A DNA stretch of 64,000 bases from Pseudomonas viridiflava (GTDB lineage Bacteria; Pseudomonadota; Gammaproteobacteria; Pseudomonadales; Pseudomonadaceae), in the NCBI RefSeq assembly GCF_900585905.1, contig NZ_UTVH01000001.1, positions 434,001 through 498,000 of the forward strand, read 5' to 3'. Each line of letters begins with the position of its first letter. Position 1 is the first letter of the stretch. Below the pieces are notes generated by a model. It did not search any database, had not been told where the DNA came from, and saw nothing but the letters and a program-made list of their open reading frames with translations. Below are positions 1-9,815 of the stretch, piece after piece. A program made the position numbers and the translations under genes.

Positions 1-3000
1 GGTGAAGATTCGCAACCCTTCGCCAGCCGCTACAGATTCCAACTGAGCACATTTCGAACCTAGCAACCGGATGGAAACCTTCTCAAGACGCTCGTCCATT
101 TGGTCTCCATGGTGAGACTCGACCAACAGCCTGTAAACCACCCAGAGTCGTTTGGCGCAAGCCTTCGGCAAATGACCCATGAGTGCGGCGGTGATGATCA
201 AAAGGACTATGGTCTCAAGGGCCTGATCAGGGGCATCATTTTTCATAGCTGCTTTTACATGCCAGTGTCGCATCAGCGCAGCTAGTCCAGTCTCAGGAAG
301 CTGAGCCTGCTCCACCAGTGCATGCAACGCCGATGCTGCATGCCCCAGCGATTTTTCAAAGGGCACTCGATAATCCCAGAGCGCCGAGATCACTGAAATG
401 AGCCTAGGTTCAGCGTCGAGGATTTCTACGGCTTGACGTACGGTTCGTGCAGTAAAGGCAGCCGGGGGGAGCAGCCGCACAATTTCGGATAGCTGTACGA
501 TTACCCCGACCCGCCATTCGCACAGCTGCGCAATTTTGCCGGCTTTTTCAATAGGGGAGAGCTGCCCAACCTCTGTCATTGCGGCCAGGACATCAAGCGT
601 GCAGAACCCGTCGACCTCGGAACCTGCAGCACAAAATATCCGCAGCGATTCGTCATCAGAATAGAGCCGGTACCGTTCCGGCTCTTTGCCAAGTATCTCC
701 ACGATTTCACTGTTGCTGCGCCCAATGACTCTGGCGGGCGATGCTTCGCTTGCCACCTCTGGAGGGGAGGGCTGAAGGATCGAGGCGAGATGGGGTTTCA
801 AAGCGTTCTGCAGCTCCAAGCATTTGCTTCGCTTTGGGCTTCCAAACACGGGGTTCGTGAACTCGGCAAGCTCCTCCATCGTGGCCTTGGCCACCGCAAT
901 TTGACCGAAGAAAGTGATGACGGCGTCGATCATCCCCAAGTCGTTAAGGACTAACAGTGCTGTCCAATCCAGCAAAGGCACTCGCTTGCGCAGGTCATCG
1001 GCACCGGTCGGCTGCCAACCTGTATCGTTGACCATTGCCAAGTGATACTGGCGATCATCCCGGCTGGACACCTTGGCAATTTCCCACAGGTGCACGATAT
1101 CGCAAACGTAAGACAGCACCAGTCGTGGGCGCCATGAGAAAGGAACGGTATTCAATCCCTGCTGTAGGGAGCGCTCTAGCCGCTTCTGGAAGGCCTCTCT
1201 GTCGGGCGTCATTCCAGTCAGTGCTTTCAGGCTTTCCACCAACTCCGTGCCAGAGGCGCCCTCTCGGATTTCGCCTCTCCAGAGCATCCGGGAATTCGGG
1301 AAATTCCTGAAGAATGCATCAGCGCGTGTGCGGAACTGCTCTCTATCCCTGGCAAGGTCGATGTCACTGCGTCCACCCAGAGTGCCGCTCAGGTGCATCA
1401 TCAAGTAGGTGCCTTCCTGGCTCTCTACACTTTGATCCACCAGTTCGCCAGCTCGCAGGGCCAGCTCCAGTAGCCGTTCGCTCGTTGGGTCGGAAAACTG
1501 AATGAGAAAGAACAGTAACTTAACGAACTCCAATTGTTCTCCTTTGGATCTCGCAGTTTCGAGCGCTCTTTCCGCTGCCTCCACGGCGTCATCGACGTAG
1601 CCGCAACGCGTGGCAATCGTCGCATAGGTGTTCAGTGCCAGTGGATCGTCAGATCCTGTGGCTACAATTTTCAACAACCGGTCGCGGGCCTTTTCCGTTT
1701 CGCCTAGGTGATCAAGTGCCAATGCCTCGAAGGCTCCCATTCGATCGCCAGGCTCAACGCGAACTCGATTGCTTTGACACAGCTCTACGATGCCTTGCCA
1801 ATCTCTCAAGGTCGCCAAGGCCAACCCAAGCCGCGCAGCCACCGCAGGCGAGAAGACATAGTGCTCAGTGATCCTTTCGGAGAGTCGAACACACGCCTGC
1901 GCGCTCTGCGGGTCGGTAGGGTCAAGCTCGTGGATGAGGGTGAGTGCAATACTGACGGGCCGATCCAGTTCTTCATACCTGGCCTGCAGCGTCCTCAACG
2001 CCTCATCCTTGGCCAACCTGCTCATCTCCAACTGGAGATAAAATTGTGCGAGGGCGGCTTCGGGGGCCAGAGCAGGATCTGCTTCGAGCAGCCCCATCCA
2101 CTGGTTCACGAGGCCGGTCTGAACTGATTTGTGCGCCGAAATAGACGCTGCGGTGACAGCCGCCCCAAACAGGGGGTGGCTGCGATCCACGTCACCGACG
2201 TATGCGCCAAAGCCTTGATAGCACGCCCGAAATTTACGGGTTTCATAGAGCAGAAGCGTGCCCCAGAACTGCTTGTCAGGTGAGTCGGGCAACTGATCAT
2301 TTGCCGACAATGCGAGGGTGAAGTCCGCCAATTGACCCGCAATGCCCCGCAAGACCTCATGGATATGGGGTAAGTCCGGGCGCTTCTGCGCTGCATCCTT
2401 CAGGTCTGCAATTATCGACTCTGCTTTGCCAAGGGCCGACGCTGTGGCCCCCCAGATGTCGACGAGCTGCTCTATGTTGGAGCCCCAGCCAGATGCCTTT
2501 ATGGACAGGACAGCATCGTTAATCGCAACCCAAGCTTCCTCAAGCTTTTGAAGGTCTACACCCGGAAGACCTGCGGGTGGGATAGATTCACGTCGCGGCG
2601 TAGTGGCGGTGGCCACTGCGAGGGAAAATTTGGCTCGGGCCCTAAGCAACAGCAATAGTTCACGAATGTCATCGGACGCGTCACAGGCTTCAAGGCCCGC
2701 CTCGCAGTCCGTCAGGGCATTTGCCGGTTCTTCAGACAGCCAATGTGCAAACGCTCTGGCGAAAGACCGTTGAGGTTCCGCAAGCAAATTCGCCTGCTCA
2801 ACGGCCAACTCGTAATGCCCTTGCACGGCATGCAGCCGGGAGCGAATGGCAATGATGGCTGGATCTTCACCCTCCAGTAAATCATGTAGCTCTGCAAGTG
2901 AGTCGCTATCGTTCTCGAATCGGATGCGGATCTCCGCTTCCACCTGGGCTGCTCGGAACTTGGGGAGCGGCGTTACCTCATACGCGTTCTGGTAGGAAGA

Positions 3001-3861
3001 GACTGCCGCTTTGTTATCTCCCGTTTGAACCTGCCAGTTGCCACGTAGGCGCCAATATTCTGCGCGCTCAAGGGTGGCCGACCCTTCGAGTTTTGGCTCT
3101 GCCTCATCGAGCTGGATCTTCGCTCGATCCAGCGCGGTGACCTGTAGATCTGCCTTGGCCTGAGTCAAGTTCCAGGCAAGCGTGCCGCGAGCTGGGTTGA
3201 CCCAGTAGTCTTCCGTTGGGCCTGCCAAGGCGTTCATCAGTGCGGAGCCTCGTGCAGCCACGCCTTTTACCACGCCCTGAACCAGGGTTAAGCGGTCATC
3301 TGCTTGCATCCCTGGGTGTGTTTGCTCTGCGCGCTCACTCAGGATATGCCCCATGCGAGACAGTTCGTTCTGGTGGCGAATGTCCTCCGAGAGATCCGTA
3401 GCTATTTTTAGTACGTTCTTTGTGGGCGCACGAAGGGTGACGGATTTGCGTTCAGCGGACAGATCGTCGACCGAGATGCGATTCAGCTCATCCCTGAGCC
3501 AAACATAGTAAAGGGGGCAGTCGACAGGATCTTCGTTCACCGATAGGTCGCAGATCACCAGAAGTACCGGTTCTACGGCTCGGGCGTAATAGCGGACAGT
3601 GGTGGCTTTCAGAGACACCGAAATGTATTCGCCATCCGCCGTCAGATTCGGAGAGCGGGTGCCCTTAAGCTGGATACGGAAAATATCCGTCGCTTGTTGA
3701 TTCGGCGTGGTCTGCACTTGGAAGTCATAGCCATAGTCGTCAGTCCCTTCCAGGCTTTGCACTCGCCAATTCTTGGGATGTCGAGCCATCAGGCAACGTG
3801 TTGCATCGGCATTGATGTCGTGCTGATCACCCGTCCCAGGTAGAGGCCCGTCAACTGGCAT
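1..3861 (-). CDS. Giant DUF4365-like / helical-repeat / PIN-like protein, C-terminus beyond the window
   Basis: An uninterrupted minus-strand frame of 1287 codons runs from ATG at 3861 to the window edge with no stop, so the gene is partial. The first ~170 residues resemble DUF4365, a PD-(D/E)XK-like nuclease domain: a DYGYDFQVQ strand followed by RIQLKGT gives the D...Q-x-K pattern, then a block with VEPVLLVICDL. Residues ~200-950 are helix-rich and look like degenerate TPR repeats. Residues ~955-1095 read like a PIN ribonuclease fold: LLDWTALLVLNDLG, then an ATMEEL strand-helix, then YSDDESLRIFCAAG. It diverges from the SMC-like ATPase gene at 4139 across a 277-bp promoter region. The combination of a nuclease-like head, a repeat scaffold and a PIN-like tail suggests a defence effector/sensor. 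That role is inferred; the open frame is directly visible. Confidence 0.8.
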   Translation of the reverse strand, partial: MPVDGPLPGTGDQHDINADATRCLMARHPKNWRVQSLEGTDDYGYDFQVQTTPNQQATDIFRIQLKGTRSPNLTADGEYISVSLKATTVRYYARAVEPVLLVICDLSVNEDPVDCPLYYVWLRDELNRISVDDLSAERKSVTLRAPTKNVLKIATDLSEDIRHQNELSRMGHILSERAEQTHPGMQADDRLTLVQGVVKGVAARGSALMNALAGPTEDYWVNPARGTLAWNLTQAKADLQVTALDRAKIQLDEAEPKLEGSATLERAEYWRLRGNWQVQTGDNKAAVSSYQNAYEVTPLPKFRAAQVEAEIRIRFENDSDSLAELHDLLEGEDPAIIAIRSRLHAVQGHYELAVEQANLLAEPQRSFARAFAHWLSEEPANALTDCEAGLEACDASDDIRELLLLLRARAKFSLAVATATTPRRESIPPAGLPGVDLQKLEEAWVAINDAVLSIKASGWGSNIEQLVDIWGATASALGKAESIIADLKDAAQKRPDLPHIHEVLRGIAGQLADFTLALSANDQLPDSPDKQFWGTLLLYETRKFRACYQGFGAYVGDVDRSHPLFGAAVTAASISAHKSVQTGLVNQWMGLLEADPALAPEAALAQFYLQLEMSRLAKDEALRTLQARYEELDRPVSIALTLIHELDPTDPQSAQACVRLSERITEHYVFSPAVAARLGLALATLRDWQGIVELCQSNRVRVEPGDRMGAFEALALDHLGETEKARDRLLKIVATGSDDPLALNTYATIATRCGYVDDAVEAAERALETARSKGEQLEFVKLLFFLIQFSDPTSERLLELALRAGELVDQSVESQEGTYLMMHLSGTLGGRSDIDLARDREQFRTRADAFFRNFPNSRMLWRGEIREGASGTELVESLKALTGMTPDREAFQKRLERSLQQGLNTVPFSWRPRLVLSYVCDIVHLWEIAKVSSRDDRQYHLAMVNDTGWQPTGADDLRKRVPLLDWTALLVLNDLGMIDAVITFFGQIAVAKATMEELAEFTNPVFGSPKRSKCLELQNALKPHLASILQPSPPEVASEASPARVIGRSNSEIVEILGKEPERYRLYSDDESLRIFCAAGSEVDGFCTLDVLAAMTEVGQLSPIEKAGKIAQLCEWRVGVIVQLSEIVRLLPPAAFTARTVRQAVEILDAEPRLISVISALWDYRVPFEKSLGHAASALHALVEQAQLPETGLAALMRHWHVKAAMKNDAPDQALETIVLLIITAALMGHLPKACAKRLWVVYRLLVESHHGDQMDERLEKVSIRLLGSKCAQLESVAAGEGLRIFT

Positions 3862-4138
3862 AGTGCTTCCTCGGTATTATCAAAAATGGGTGCTGGAGGC
3901 TTGAACGGCGTTTTGATGCAGCACTATTTGTCCTGAGTATACCGGGCGTCAAACCGGGTTTGGGATCAGACTATGGGATCAATATCTCTGTAACTGGGGC
4001 TGCGAGTCAGGTTGGGTGCATCCCCCATATTGTACGAGACTGCCCAAGTTTTTCCGAACTGCGGCCCATCCACAACGCTCGGTAATGGCTTCCTGATGCC
4101 AGTCCGGTTACGCTGATGCGTACCAGGGAGGAGGCGCA

Positions 4139-7015
4139 ATGAGTCAGTACCTTTTAAGTTTTGCCAGGCAGAACCTTGAGGGGCGTACTGATGCGTACCT
4201 GGTGCTTCTTTGGTGTATGTACCAGGCCAACCAAAGCAAGGGCCGCTACTCCGACCACATCAAGTCACACATCACCACGGCGTCGGATCAATTGCTGGGT
4301 CGCAACTACCAGCGTGTCGCTGCTCGCTTCAAGAAAGTGCTCGATAAAAGGCCTGAACTAGATCGGATACCACCCTCGGGCTTGGGGGCGTTGGATTACC
4401 TGCGCGTCAGGAATTTCCGGGGCTTTGGCGAGTTTGGTGCTGACGACAAAGGCACGTTCATTCGATTCAGTAAGCTGAAAAACATTTTCTACGCGCCCAA
4501 TGGGGGCGGCAAATCATCGCTCTGTGAAGCCATCGAAATTTGCACCACTGGGGACATCAAGGAAGCCGCCAGGCGCAAGACCAAGGTCAAGCAGTACATT
4601 GCGCGAGGAGAAACCAAGCCCCAGCTTGCTCTCCTGGGAACGAATAAGCTCAAAATTGCGCCCAGTATCAGTTGGTCAAGCTGCTTTATTGATCGCAATC
4701 GCCTTCAGGAGTTTTCGCTCCTGGGCTCCAAGGACACTGGCAGTGGCGAAAGTGATGTCTTGGCGACCTTGTTCGGCCTGGAAGAGCTTCAGGAAGTCAT
4801 TTCCCGATTCGTGCGCCCTGACAGTTTTACGCTCAAGGCATTCATGCGTGCCGACCAGGCCGAGGCCCTGACGAACCTTGAACGCGCTCGAACAGCGCTT
4901 GGCCAAGTGCGGAGCAAGCACAGGGCAGATCTGTACGCTGCGATTTCGCAAACCTGTCAGCTCTTGGGGCTGCGGGCCGATCAGGATTTCGAAATTCGTC
5001 CCAAGGCAAAGCGGCTGCGCAAGACGATAGACATGCACATCCGTGGGGCCGAGCGACTGCGAGCCGCCAAAGCACCGGTGGTCATTCCCATCAAGCATGT
5101 TGCGCGTACGTCTGCCATCGCCAAGCGGTTGCTCAGCCGCAAAACGCAGATCGAGACACTGTTTCTGAAAAGGGCCAGTGACGTTAACTATCGCGCTGTT
5201 TTTGAAGCCTTGGAGGCTTTGGAAGCCACCGAACAGCCGTCTGAGAAGACCTGTCCCGCCTGTTTGACGCCCCTTGACCAAGTCACGGTGAACCCGTTTG
5301 AAAGGGCTCGTGATCAGATCAAGGCGCTCGGGGCTCTGGAGGCTCTGAAGCAATCCAAACAGAAAAATGATGCTCAAGTTGTCCTCTGGGCTTCAAGGAT
5401 CGCGACCGGGATCAGTTCCGTGAAGGCCAATGCCTATGCCGATGTACCCTGCCCACTGGCGATGGACGCATTGGACGCGGTGCTCATAGAGTTCCATACG
5501 GCGACTGACCGCTCGACAGTGGCGGCGTCTGTCCTCAATGCTTTCATCGCGCTCTGCGCTGACAGTACAGTCCAGATCGAGGCCTATCTGCGTGCCTGCG
5601 AGCGCAAGCAACGGGAGGTTGATCAGGCGGAGGTTCAAGCGGCTCGTCTGGATGCGCTCATCGAACACCTCAAGCAGGTCGATGAGTCGCTGAAACGACA
5701 GTTTGACCTCAAAACCCAGGCGCTAACCGGGTTCACAGACGCCAATGACAGGATGCTTGCGCTGATAGGGCAGAGAACGGCTTTGCTCAATGACTCGGTG
5801 GATAACAGCCACTTCAACCAGTTGCTCAAGGATCTTGAGGCTGAATACCGAACGCTGTATGGCGACCTGTTAGGTTACAAGCTAGAGCTCGAAAAAGCGC
5901 GCATCACAGGGATCGAAGCCAAGGCTGCCGAGTACTACCGCGCGATCAATAATCATGACGATGACCATGAGCAGATAGAGACACTGACCTTTGAAAGGCT
6001 CACGGAGAGCTACCGCATCAAGATTACCAACGTGGACGGATCTCTGCTGGATGCGTTTGCCGTGCTCAGCGAGGGGCATCTGAGGGCATTGGGCTTATCG
6101 ATTCTTCTGGCGATGGCTGAGAAAAACAATTTTCCGCTCATCGTCTTTGATGACGTCGTCAATGCGATCGACACAGATCACCGATCCAACATCATTGATC
6201 TGTTTTTCAATGACACTTACCTGCGCCGGATCCAGATGGTGGTGACCACCCATGATCGCCTCTTCTGGGAGCGCTTCTGCATCATCGCTGACCGTCATCC
6301 TCAATGCGACCAGCACGCCAACCATGTGCTCAGCTATACGAATAAAGGCATCGTGGTCATTGATCACGCAGGTGGTTTTCAGAAAAAGGTGCACGTGGCG
6401 ATGTCGGTCTTCGACGTTCGGCAAGCATTGCTGTATTGCCGGATCTGGTTCGAGTCCATGGTACTGGAGTTCTGTATAGAGAACGGCGTCCAGGTCACCG
6501 CGAACTTCAACAAATCGCAGCTCAAGAAGAGTATGTACCTGCAGGTGAGTCTTGAGCACACCTTCAAGCTTGTGGAACCCTTCATTGACTACGACCTATC
6601 GCACTTCAATTTCATCAAGAATGATCTGGTGAACTGGGGCGGCCAAAACCAGGAGCATCACGCCTTTGATGAAGGAAGCCTGAACTTTGTGCACTCCAAG
6701 ACCAGTGGTGAGGTCTTGAAAATCTATGACGCGATCCGTTTCCTGGAATGCCAGCTTTTCATGGGCAAAAAAAAGGACTTCGGAGAAAGGTACCTTGCAG
6801 AGGTGAATGAAAAAATCGAGAAGGGCCGCAGGAAATTGGCAGGACTCGCCAGAGCACCTGAAGAGGTACAAAAGGAGCATCGGGAAGGGTTGAAGGCGCT
6901 CGAAAAGCGCGCCATTGAGCTCACGCAGGAGCTTCAGTTCATCGAGCGCTGCGTAGTGAGCATGGCTGACCGCGCGCGAGCCGGGGAGCTACCCGCTGAG
7001 TTGCCGCCTGCCTAG
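4139..7015 (+). CDS. SMC/RecF-like AAA ATPase with internal CxxC hook
   Basis: A 958-aa ATPase of the SMC/RecN/ABC class. It has a RecF-type opening strand (LRVRNFRGF, ~88-96), Walker [10 protein letters not shown] (119-127), a CPAC zinc-hook-like motif (372-375) between helical arms, an ABC signature [11 protein letters not shown] (643-653), Walker [13 protein letters not shown] (667-678) and an H-loop TTHD (703-706). All catalytic motifs look intact. About 250 further residues follow the ATPase fold, ending in a coiled coil. A strong Shine-Dalgarno (AGGGAGGAGG) precedes the ATG. ATPases of this type act as sensors in several bacterial defence systems, usually with a nuclease partner. Here the candidates are the divergent giant nuclease-like protein and the downstream DUF3800 protein, but the pairing is inferred. 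Confidence 0.9.
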   Translation: MSQYLLSFARQNLEGRTDAYLVLLWCMYQANQSKGRYSDHIKSHITTASDQLLGRNYQRVAARFKKVLDKRPELDRIPPSGLGALDYLRVRNFRGFGEFGADDKGTFIRFSKLKNIFYAPNGGGKSSLCEAIEICTTGDIKEAARRKTKVKQYIARGETKPQLALLGTNKLKIAPSISWSSCFIDRNRLQEFSLLGSKDTGSGESDVLATLFGLEELQEVISRFVRPDSFTLKAFMRADQAEALTNLERARTALGQVRSKHRADLYAAISQTCQLLGLRADQDFEIRPKAKRLRKTIDMHIRGAERLRAAKAPVVIPIKHVARTSAIAKRLLSRKTQIETLFLKRASDVNYRAVFEALEALEATEQPSEKTCPACLTPLDQVTVNPFERARDQIKALGALEALKQSKQKNDAQVVLWASRIATGISSVKANAYADVPCPLAMDALDAVLIEFHTATDRSTVAASVLNAFIALCADSTVQIEAYLRACERKQREVDQAEVQAARLDALIEHLKQVDESLKRQFDLKTQALTGFTDANDRMLALIGQRTALLNDSVDNSHFNQLLKDLEAEYRTLYGDLLGYKLELEKARITGIEAKAAEYYRAINNHDDDHEQIETLTFERLTESYRIKITNVDGSLLDAFAVLSEGHLRALGLSILLAMAEKNNFPLIVFDDVVNAIDTDHRSNIIDLFFNDTYLRRIQMVVTTHDRLFWERFCIIADRHPQCDQHANHVLSYTNKGIVVIDHAGGFQKKVHVAMSVFDVRQALLYCRIWFESMVLEFCIENGVQVTANFNKSQLKKSMYLQVSLEHTFKLVEPFIDYDLSHFNFIKNDLVNWGGQNQEHHAFDEGSLNFVHSKTSGEVLKIYDAIRFLECQLFMGKKKDFGERYLAEVNEKIEKGRRKLAGLARAPEEVQKEHREGLKALEKRAIELTQELQFIERCVVSMADRARAGELPAELPPA

Positions 7016-7284
7016 TGCGGTATGTTGCAGGCCACCGTTTGGATGAACCCACCTGATCGACCTTTTCAGATTTATCAGGAATAAGCGTAATGCTGTCGTT
7101 TTTTTGAACGTCGCAGCGCGTGCTAAGGACGGTGTGCGTTACGGCTGCTTTACTGTTTCGCAGGCAGTGAAGGGGCTGGAGGGAGGGGTAAGCAAGGTCT
7201 ACCAGTCGCTGGTTGGCCCTTGAACAGCGGTACAAGAATGGGCACCGCCCCATGCTTCGATAATTCCCTCAAAAGGTGATTCGC

Positions 7285-8349
7285 TTGGAATGCTTCCGAA
7301 TTGATGAAAGCGGTTACACAGGCTTTGACCTTCTGAACCAAGCGCAGCCTTTCCAAGGCGCTTCGGCGATCGGCATTGAAGATGTGGACGCTGCCAGGCT
7401 GATTCGAGAGCATTTTCCCAAGCTGCAGGCCCCCGAGTTGAAATACAGATCATTGTCCAAGCGCTCAAGCAATCATCCCAGGCTTTTGGGTTTGATCGGT
7501 GATCTTCTGGCGAACTACAAATGCGTCACCTATGTTTGCGACAAGCGCTTCGCCCTGCTGCTCAAATTTCTGGATTACGCGGTCGAGCCCTTCTACTACG
7601 AGCGGGAAATCGATTTCTATGCGGATGGGCAGAATTACGCATTGGCATCATTGCTCTACTACGCTGGCCCTACAATGTTGGGGCCTGAGCCGATGGCGAA
7701 GCTGGAGCGCAGATTTCAAGAGGCGATGAAGCTCAAAAGTGGCGCTGCCCTCGCAGCTCTTGTCGCCGCCGCTCAGCAGACACATTGGCAACAACTTCCG
7801 GAAGCCCTAGGGCCTTTGGCATTCCACGCGGCACCGGAATGCCTGGGTGCTATCGCGACCCCCGGAGTCACTACCGATATGGCGTTGCCGGTATTGCTAG
7901 CCCTCATTTCACGCATGGAGCAAATGAGCACCGGCGCCTATCGGGTCGAGCATGATCAGTCAAAAAATTTGCTGACCTACCACGATCTCATACAACGTCA
8001 AATCCATCACACCGACGAGGTTGAATTTCGGCAGTCTGCTATCGCTAGCATCCGATTTCCACTCAAGTTAGCCGCTGTTACACAGGTTGATTCCAAACAG
8101 AGTCCAGCGGTTCAGCTTGCCGACGTTTTGATCGGCGCCACGATTGAGGCGGCTCAGAGGATGACTGGCAGGCTAGTGGATGGGCTGGAGTCGGAACGCG
8201 TTGTTGAGCTCTTTGCTGAAGAACAATTGATCCACATGCTTCCATCTTTGGATATGAGTGAGCAGTTGAATTTCAGGAAGGGGACGCAGGCTTCGGCATT
8301 GATCGATTACTACGCCAGAAATTTTTCATCGACCCCTTCGCCTGACTAA
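7285..8349 (+). CDS. DUF3800 domain protein
   Basis: A 354-aa protein with the IDESGYTG motif at its N-terminus, the acidic signature of DUF3800, a family generally thought to adopt an RNase H-like fold. A second conserved block, SPAVQLADVLIGA, lies near the C-terminus and fits the family's distal acidic motif. I chose TTG at 7285 because AGGTGAT at 7274-7280 is a seven-base Shine-Dalgarno match four bases upstream; GTG at 7276 lies inside that site. It is 269 bp downstream of the SMC-like ATPase on the same strand. DUF3800 genes are often found in mobile and defence contexts, but no biochemical role can be assigned from the sequence alone. Confidence 0.8.
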   Translation: MECFRIDESGYTGFDLLNQAQPFQGASAIGIEDVDAARLIREHFPKLQAPELKYRSLSKRSSNHPRLLGLIGDLLANYKCVTYVCDKRFALLLKFLDYAVEPFYYEREIDFYADGQNYALASLLYYAGPTMLGPEPMAKLERRFQEAMKLKSGAALAALVAAAQQTHWQQLPEALGPLAFHAAPECLGAIATPGVTTDMALPVLLALISRMEQMSTGAYRVEHDQSKNLLTYHDLIQRQIHHTDEVEFRQSAIASIRFPLKLAAVTQVDSKQSPAVQLADVLIGATIEAAQRMTGRLVDGLESERVVELFAEEQLIHMLPSLDMSEQLNFRKGTQASALIDYYARNFSSTPSPD

Positions 8350-8352
8350 GCT

Positions 8353-8781
8353 CTAGCCATCGGCGTCCAAGTAGCCCTTGTCTACAAAACGTTGATGAAA
8401 CATCTCAAGGTTCGCGAGCTTCGTTCGGTAGGAATCCAGCTGATCTGCCCCCGGCTCATTCGGATAATCCTCTGGACGCATTTCACGTAAGCGAAGAAGG
8501 TCAGCACGGTTAGCTTCGGCCTGTCCGATCCAACGAGCCTGGATGGTCGCAGCGATCTCCTTGAAGCCTGTTGATGAAAGACCGTTGTCCCCGAACCATT
8601 GCTTCATATCTTGGTAGACCTGAAGGTGTCTGCTGTCGAATCCCCCGCGATGGTGATCGATTTCAAATGAGTACCGCTCGGGATCGTACTGGTAAAGGAC
8701 AAATTCTTGAAGGAGGTAGGCCGTGCCGTATTTACCGTTCAGTAGGATTTCACGGTGCGTAACATAGGGTGACTCGATCAT
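8353..8781 (-). CDS. Hypothetical protein
   Basis: A 142-aa protein I do not recognise. It is rich in aromatic and charged residues (YGTAYLLQEFVLYQYDPERYSF near the N-terminus is followed by a charged helical stretch) and has no signal peptide or membrane segment. It converges with the DUF3800 gene, leaving only 3 bp between stop codons, so it is probably a separate transcription unit. Its protein-like composition and lack of a competing frame support a real gene. It could be an accessory of the neighbouring ATPase module or an independent cargo gene. Confidence 0.55.
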   Translation of the reverse strand: MIESPYVTHREILLNGKYGTAYLLQEFVLYQYDPERYSFEIDHHRGGFDSRHLQVYQDMKQWFGDNGLSSTGFKEIAATIQARWIGQAEANRADLLRLREMRPEDYPNEPGADQLDSYRTKLANLEMFHQRFVDKGYLDADG

Positions 8782-8898
8782 CCTAGCGTCCTTTTTTAAG
8801 TCAAAGACCTCAGTCTAGCTGGCCGCTGGCCAAACGCATCAACAAGCGATTTACGCGGTCACGTAGTAGCATCGCGCGGCATTTTGACGCGTCAGACC

Positions 8899-8996
8899 AT
8901 GGATAAACGGCCCACATTTTGGAGTCCTTGGGACTGGGCGCTTGTTGAGGCTGCCGAGCTGAAGTTCGACCATCTGTACGCATTCGACAATGATTG
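8899..8996 (+). pseudogene. 5' part of a gene interrupted by IS66
   Basis: ATG at 8899 opens a frame (MDKRPTFWSPWDWALVEAAE...) that runs into the left inverted repeat of the IS66 element at 8997. Removing the element and one copy of its 8-bp target duplication restores the same frame, which continues at 11423. The product is not recognised; the N-terminal segment is aromatic and acidic. In the interrupted state a short 52-codon frame ends at 9057 inside the IS. Confidence 0.6.
8989..8996. repeat. IS66 target-site duplication, left copy
   Basis: AATGATTG immediately precedes the left end of the IS element and is repeated exactly at 11415-11422. Eight-base duplications are characteristic of IS66-family transposition. 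Confidence 0.9.
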
Positions 8997-9098
8997 GTAT
9001 GCGTCCGGCAAAGTCATCTACCCAACCCCGAGAGGCCAGGAGATGGTGTGCACTTAAATTAGGTGGACACCAGTTCTAGCCTTTCAAGCGGGTATTTC

Positions 9099-9422
9099 AT
9101 GCAGCCGACACGCCGTTCGTATTCCAAATCCTTCAAAGCCAAGGTCATTCAGGAGTGTGTCCAGCCTGGCGCTTCAATCGCCAGCGTGGCCCTCAGCCAC
9201 AGCCTCAACGCAAACCTCGTCCACAAATGGATTCGGGTACAAGCGCACAAAAGTATGGCGCTTCAACCCGCATTCGTCCGGTTGCCTTTACAAACAACGG
9301 CGCCAGCATCTGCACCGAATATCAGCGTTGAGATTCCGCACCCGCGCGGCACCGTCAAAGTGAACTGGCCAACCGATAGCGCTGCTGCCTGCGCCGCCTT
9401 CCTTAGAGACTTGTTGCGGTGA
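9099..9422 (+). CDS. tnpA: IS66 family accessory protein TnpA
   Basis: A 107-aa protein with an N-terminal helix-turn-helix typical of IS66 OrfA (RRSYSKSFKAKVIQEC, then ASVALSHSLNANLVHKWI) and the family C-terminus AACAAFLRDLLR. It is needed for IS66 transposition. The stop overlaps the tnpB start (GTGA), which implies translational coupling. An in-frame GTG at 9063 would add 12 residues; I prefer the ATG because family members begin just before the RRSYS motif. Confidence 0.85.
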   Translation: MQPTRRSYSKSFKAKVIQECVQPGASIASVALSHSLNANLVHKWIRVQAHKSMALQPAFVRLPLQTTAPASAPNISVEIPHPRGTVKVNWPTDSAAACAAFLRDLLR

Positions 9423-9754
9423 TCCGCATCGATGCCATCTGGCTCGCCACCGAGCCCATGGATATGCGCGCCGGCACTGAAACGGCGCTGGCCAGGGTCG
9501 TCGCGGTGTTCGGTGCGGCGAAGCCGCACTGCGCCTATCTATTTGCCAATCGCCGCGCGACCCGGATGAAAGTGCTGGTACACGATGGGATTGGCGTCTG
9601 GCTGGCGGCACGTCGCTTGAACCAAGGCAGATTCCATTGGCCAGGCGTTCGGCAAGGCAGCGAAGTGCCGTTGGATGCCGAGCAGCTTCAGGCCTTGGTA
9701 CTCGGCCTGCCTTGGCAGCGTGTTGGCGCTGGCGCTGCAATTACGTTGCTTTAA
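9419..9754 (+). CDS. tnpB: IS66 family accessory protein TnpB
   Basis: A 111-aa IS66 OrfB protein. Hallmark motifs are IDAIWLATEPMDMRAG near the start, AYLFANRRATRMKVL in the middle and ARRLNQGRFHWPG towards the end. It starts at GTG overlapping the tnpA stop by 4 bp. It is nearly identical to the copy-2 TnpB (c16462..16797), whereas the two TnpA proteins are clearly more diverged. Confidence 0.9.
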   Translation: MIRIDAIWLATEPMDMRAGTETALARVVAVFGAAKPHCAYLFANRRATRMKVLVHDGIGVWLAARRLNQGRFHWPGVRQGSEVPLDAEQLQALVLGLPWQRVGAGAAITLL

Positions 9755-9815
9755 AAACCGCAATTAATGCCTTGGTTTGCTATAGAGGATGGCGTGCTTT
9801 GGTAAAATCCACGCC

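Noticed and set aside
7150..7468. Minus-strand frames upstream of the DUF3800 gene
   Set aside because: They overlap the DUF3800 start antisense and show no motif or ribosome-binding site.
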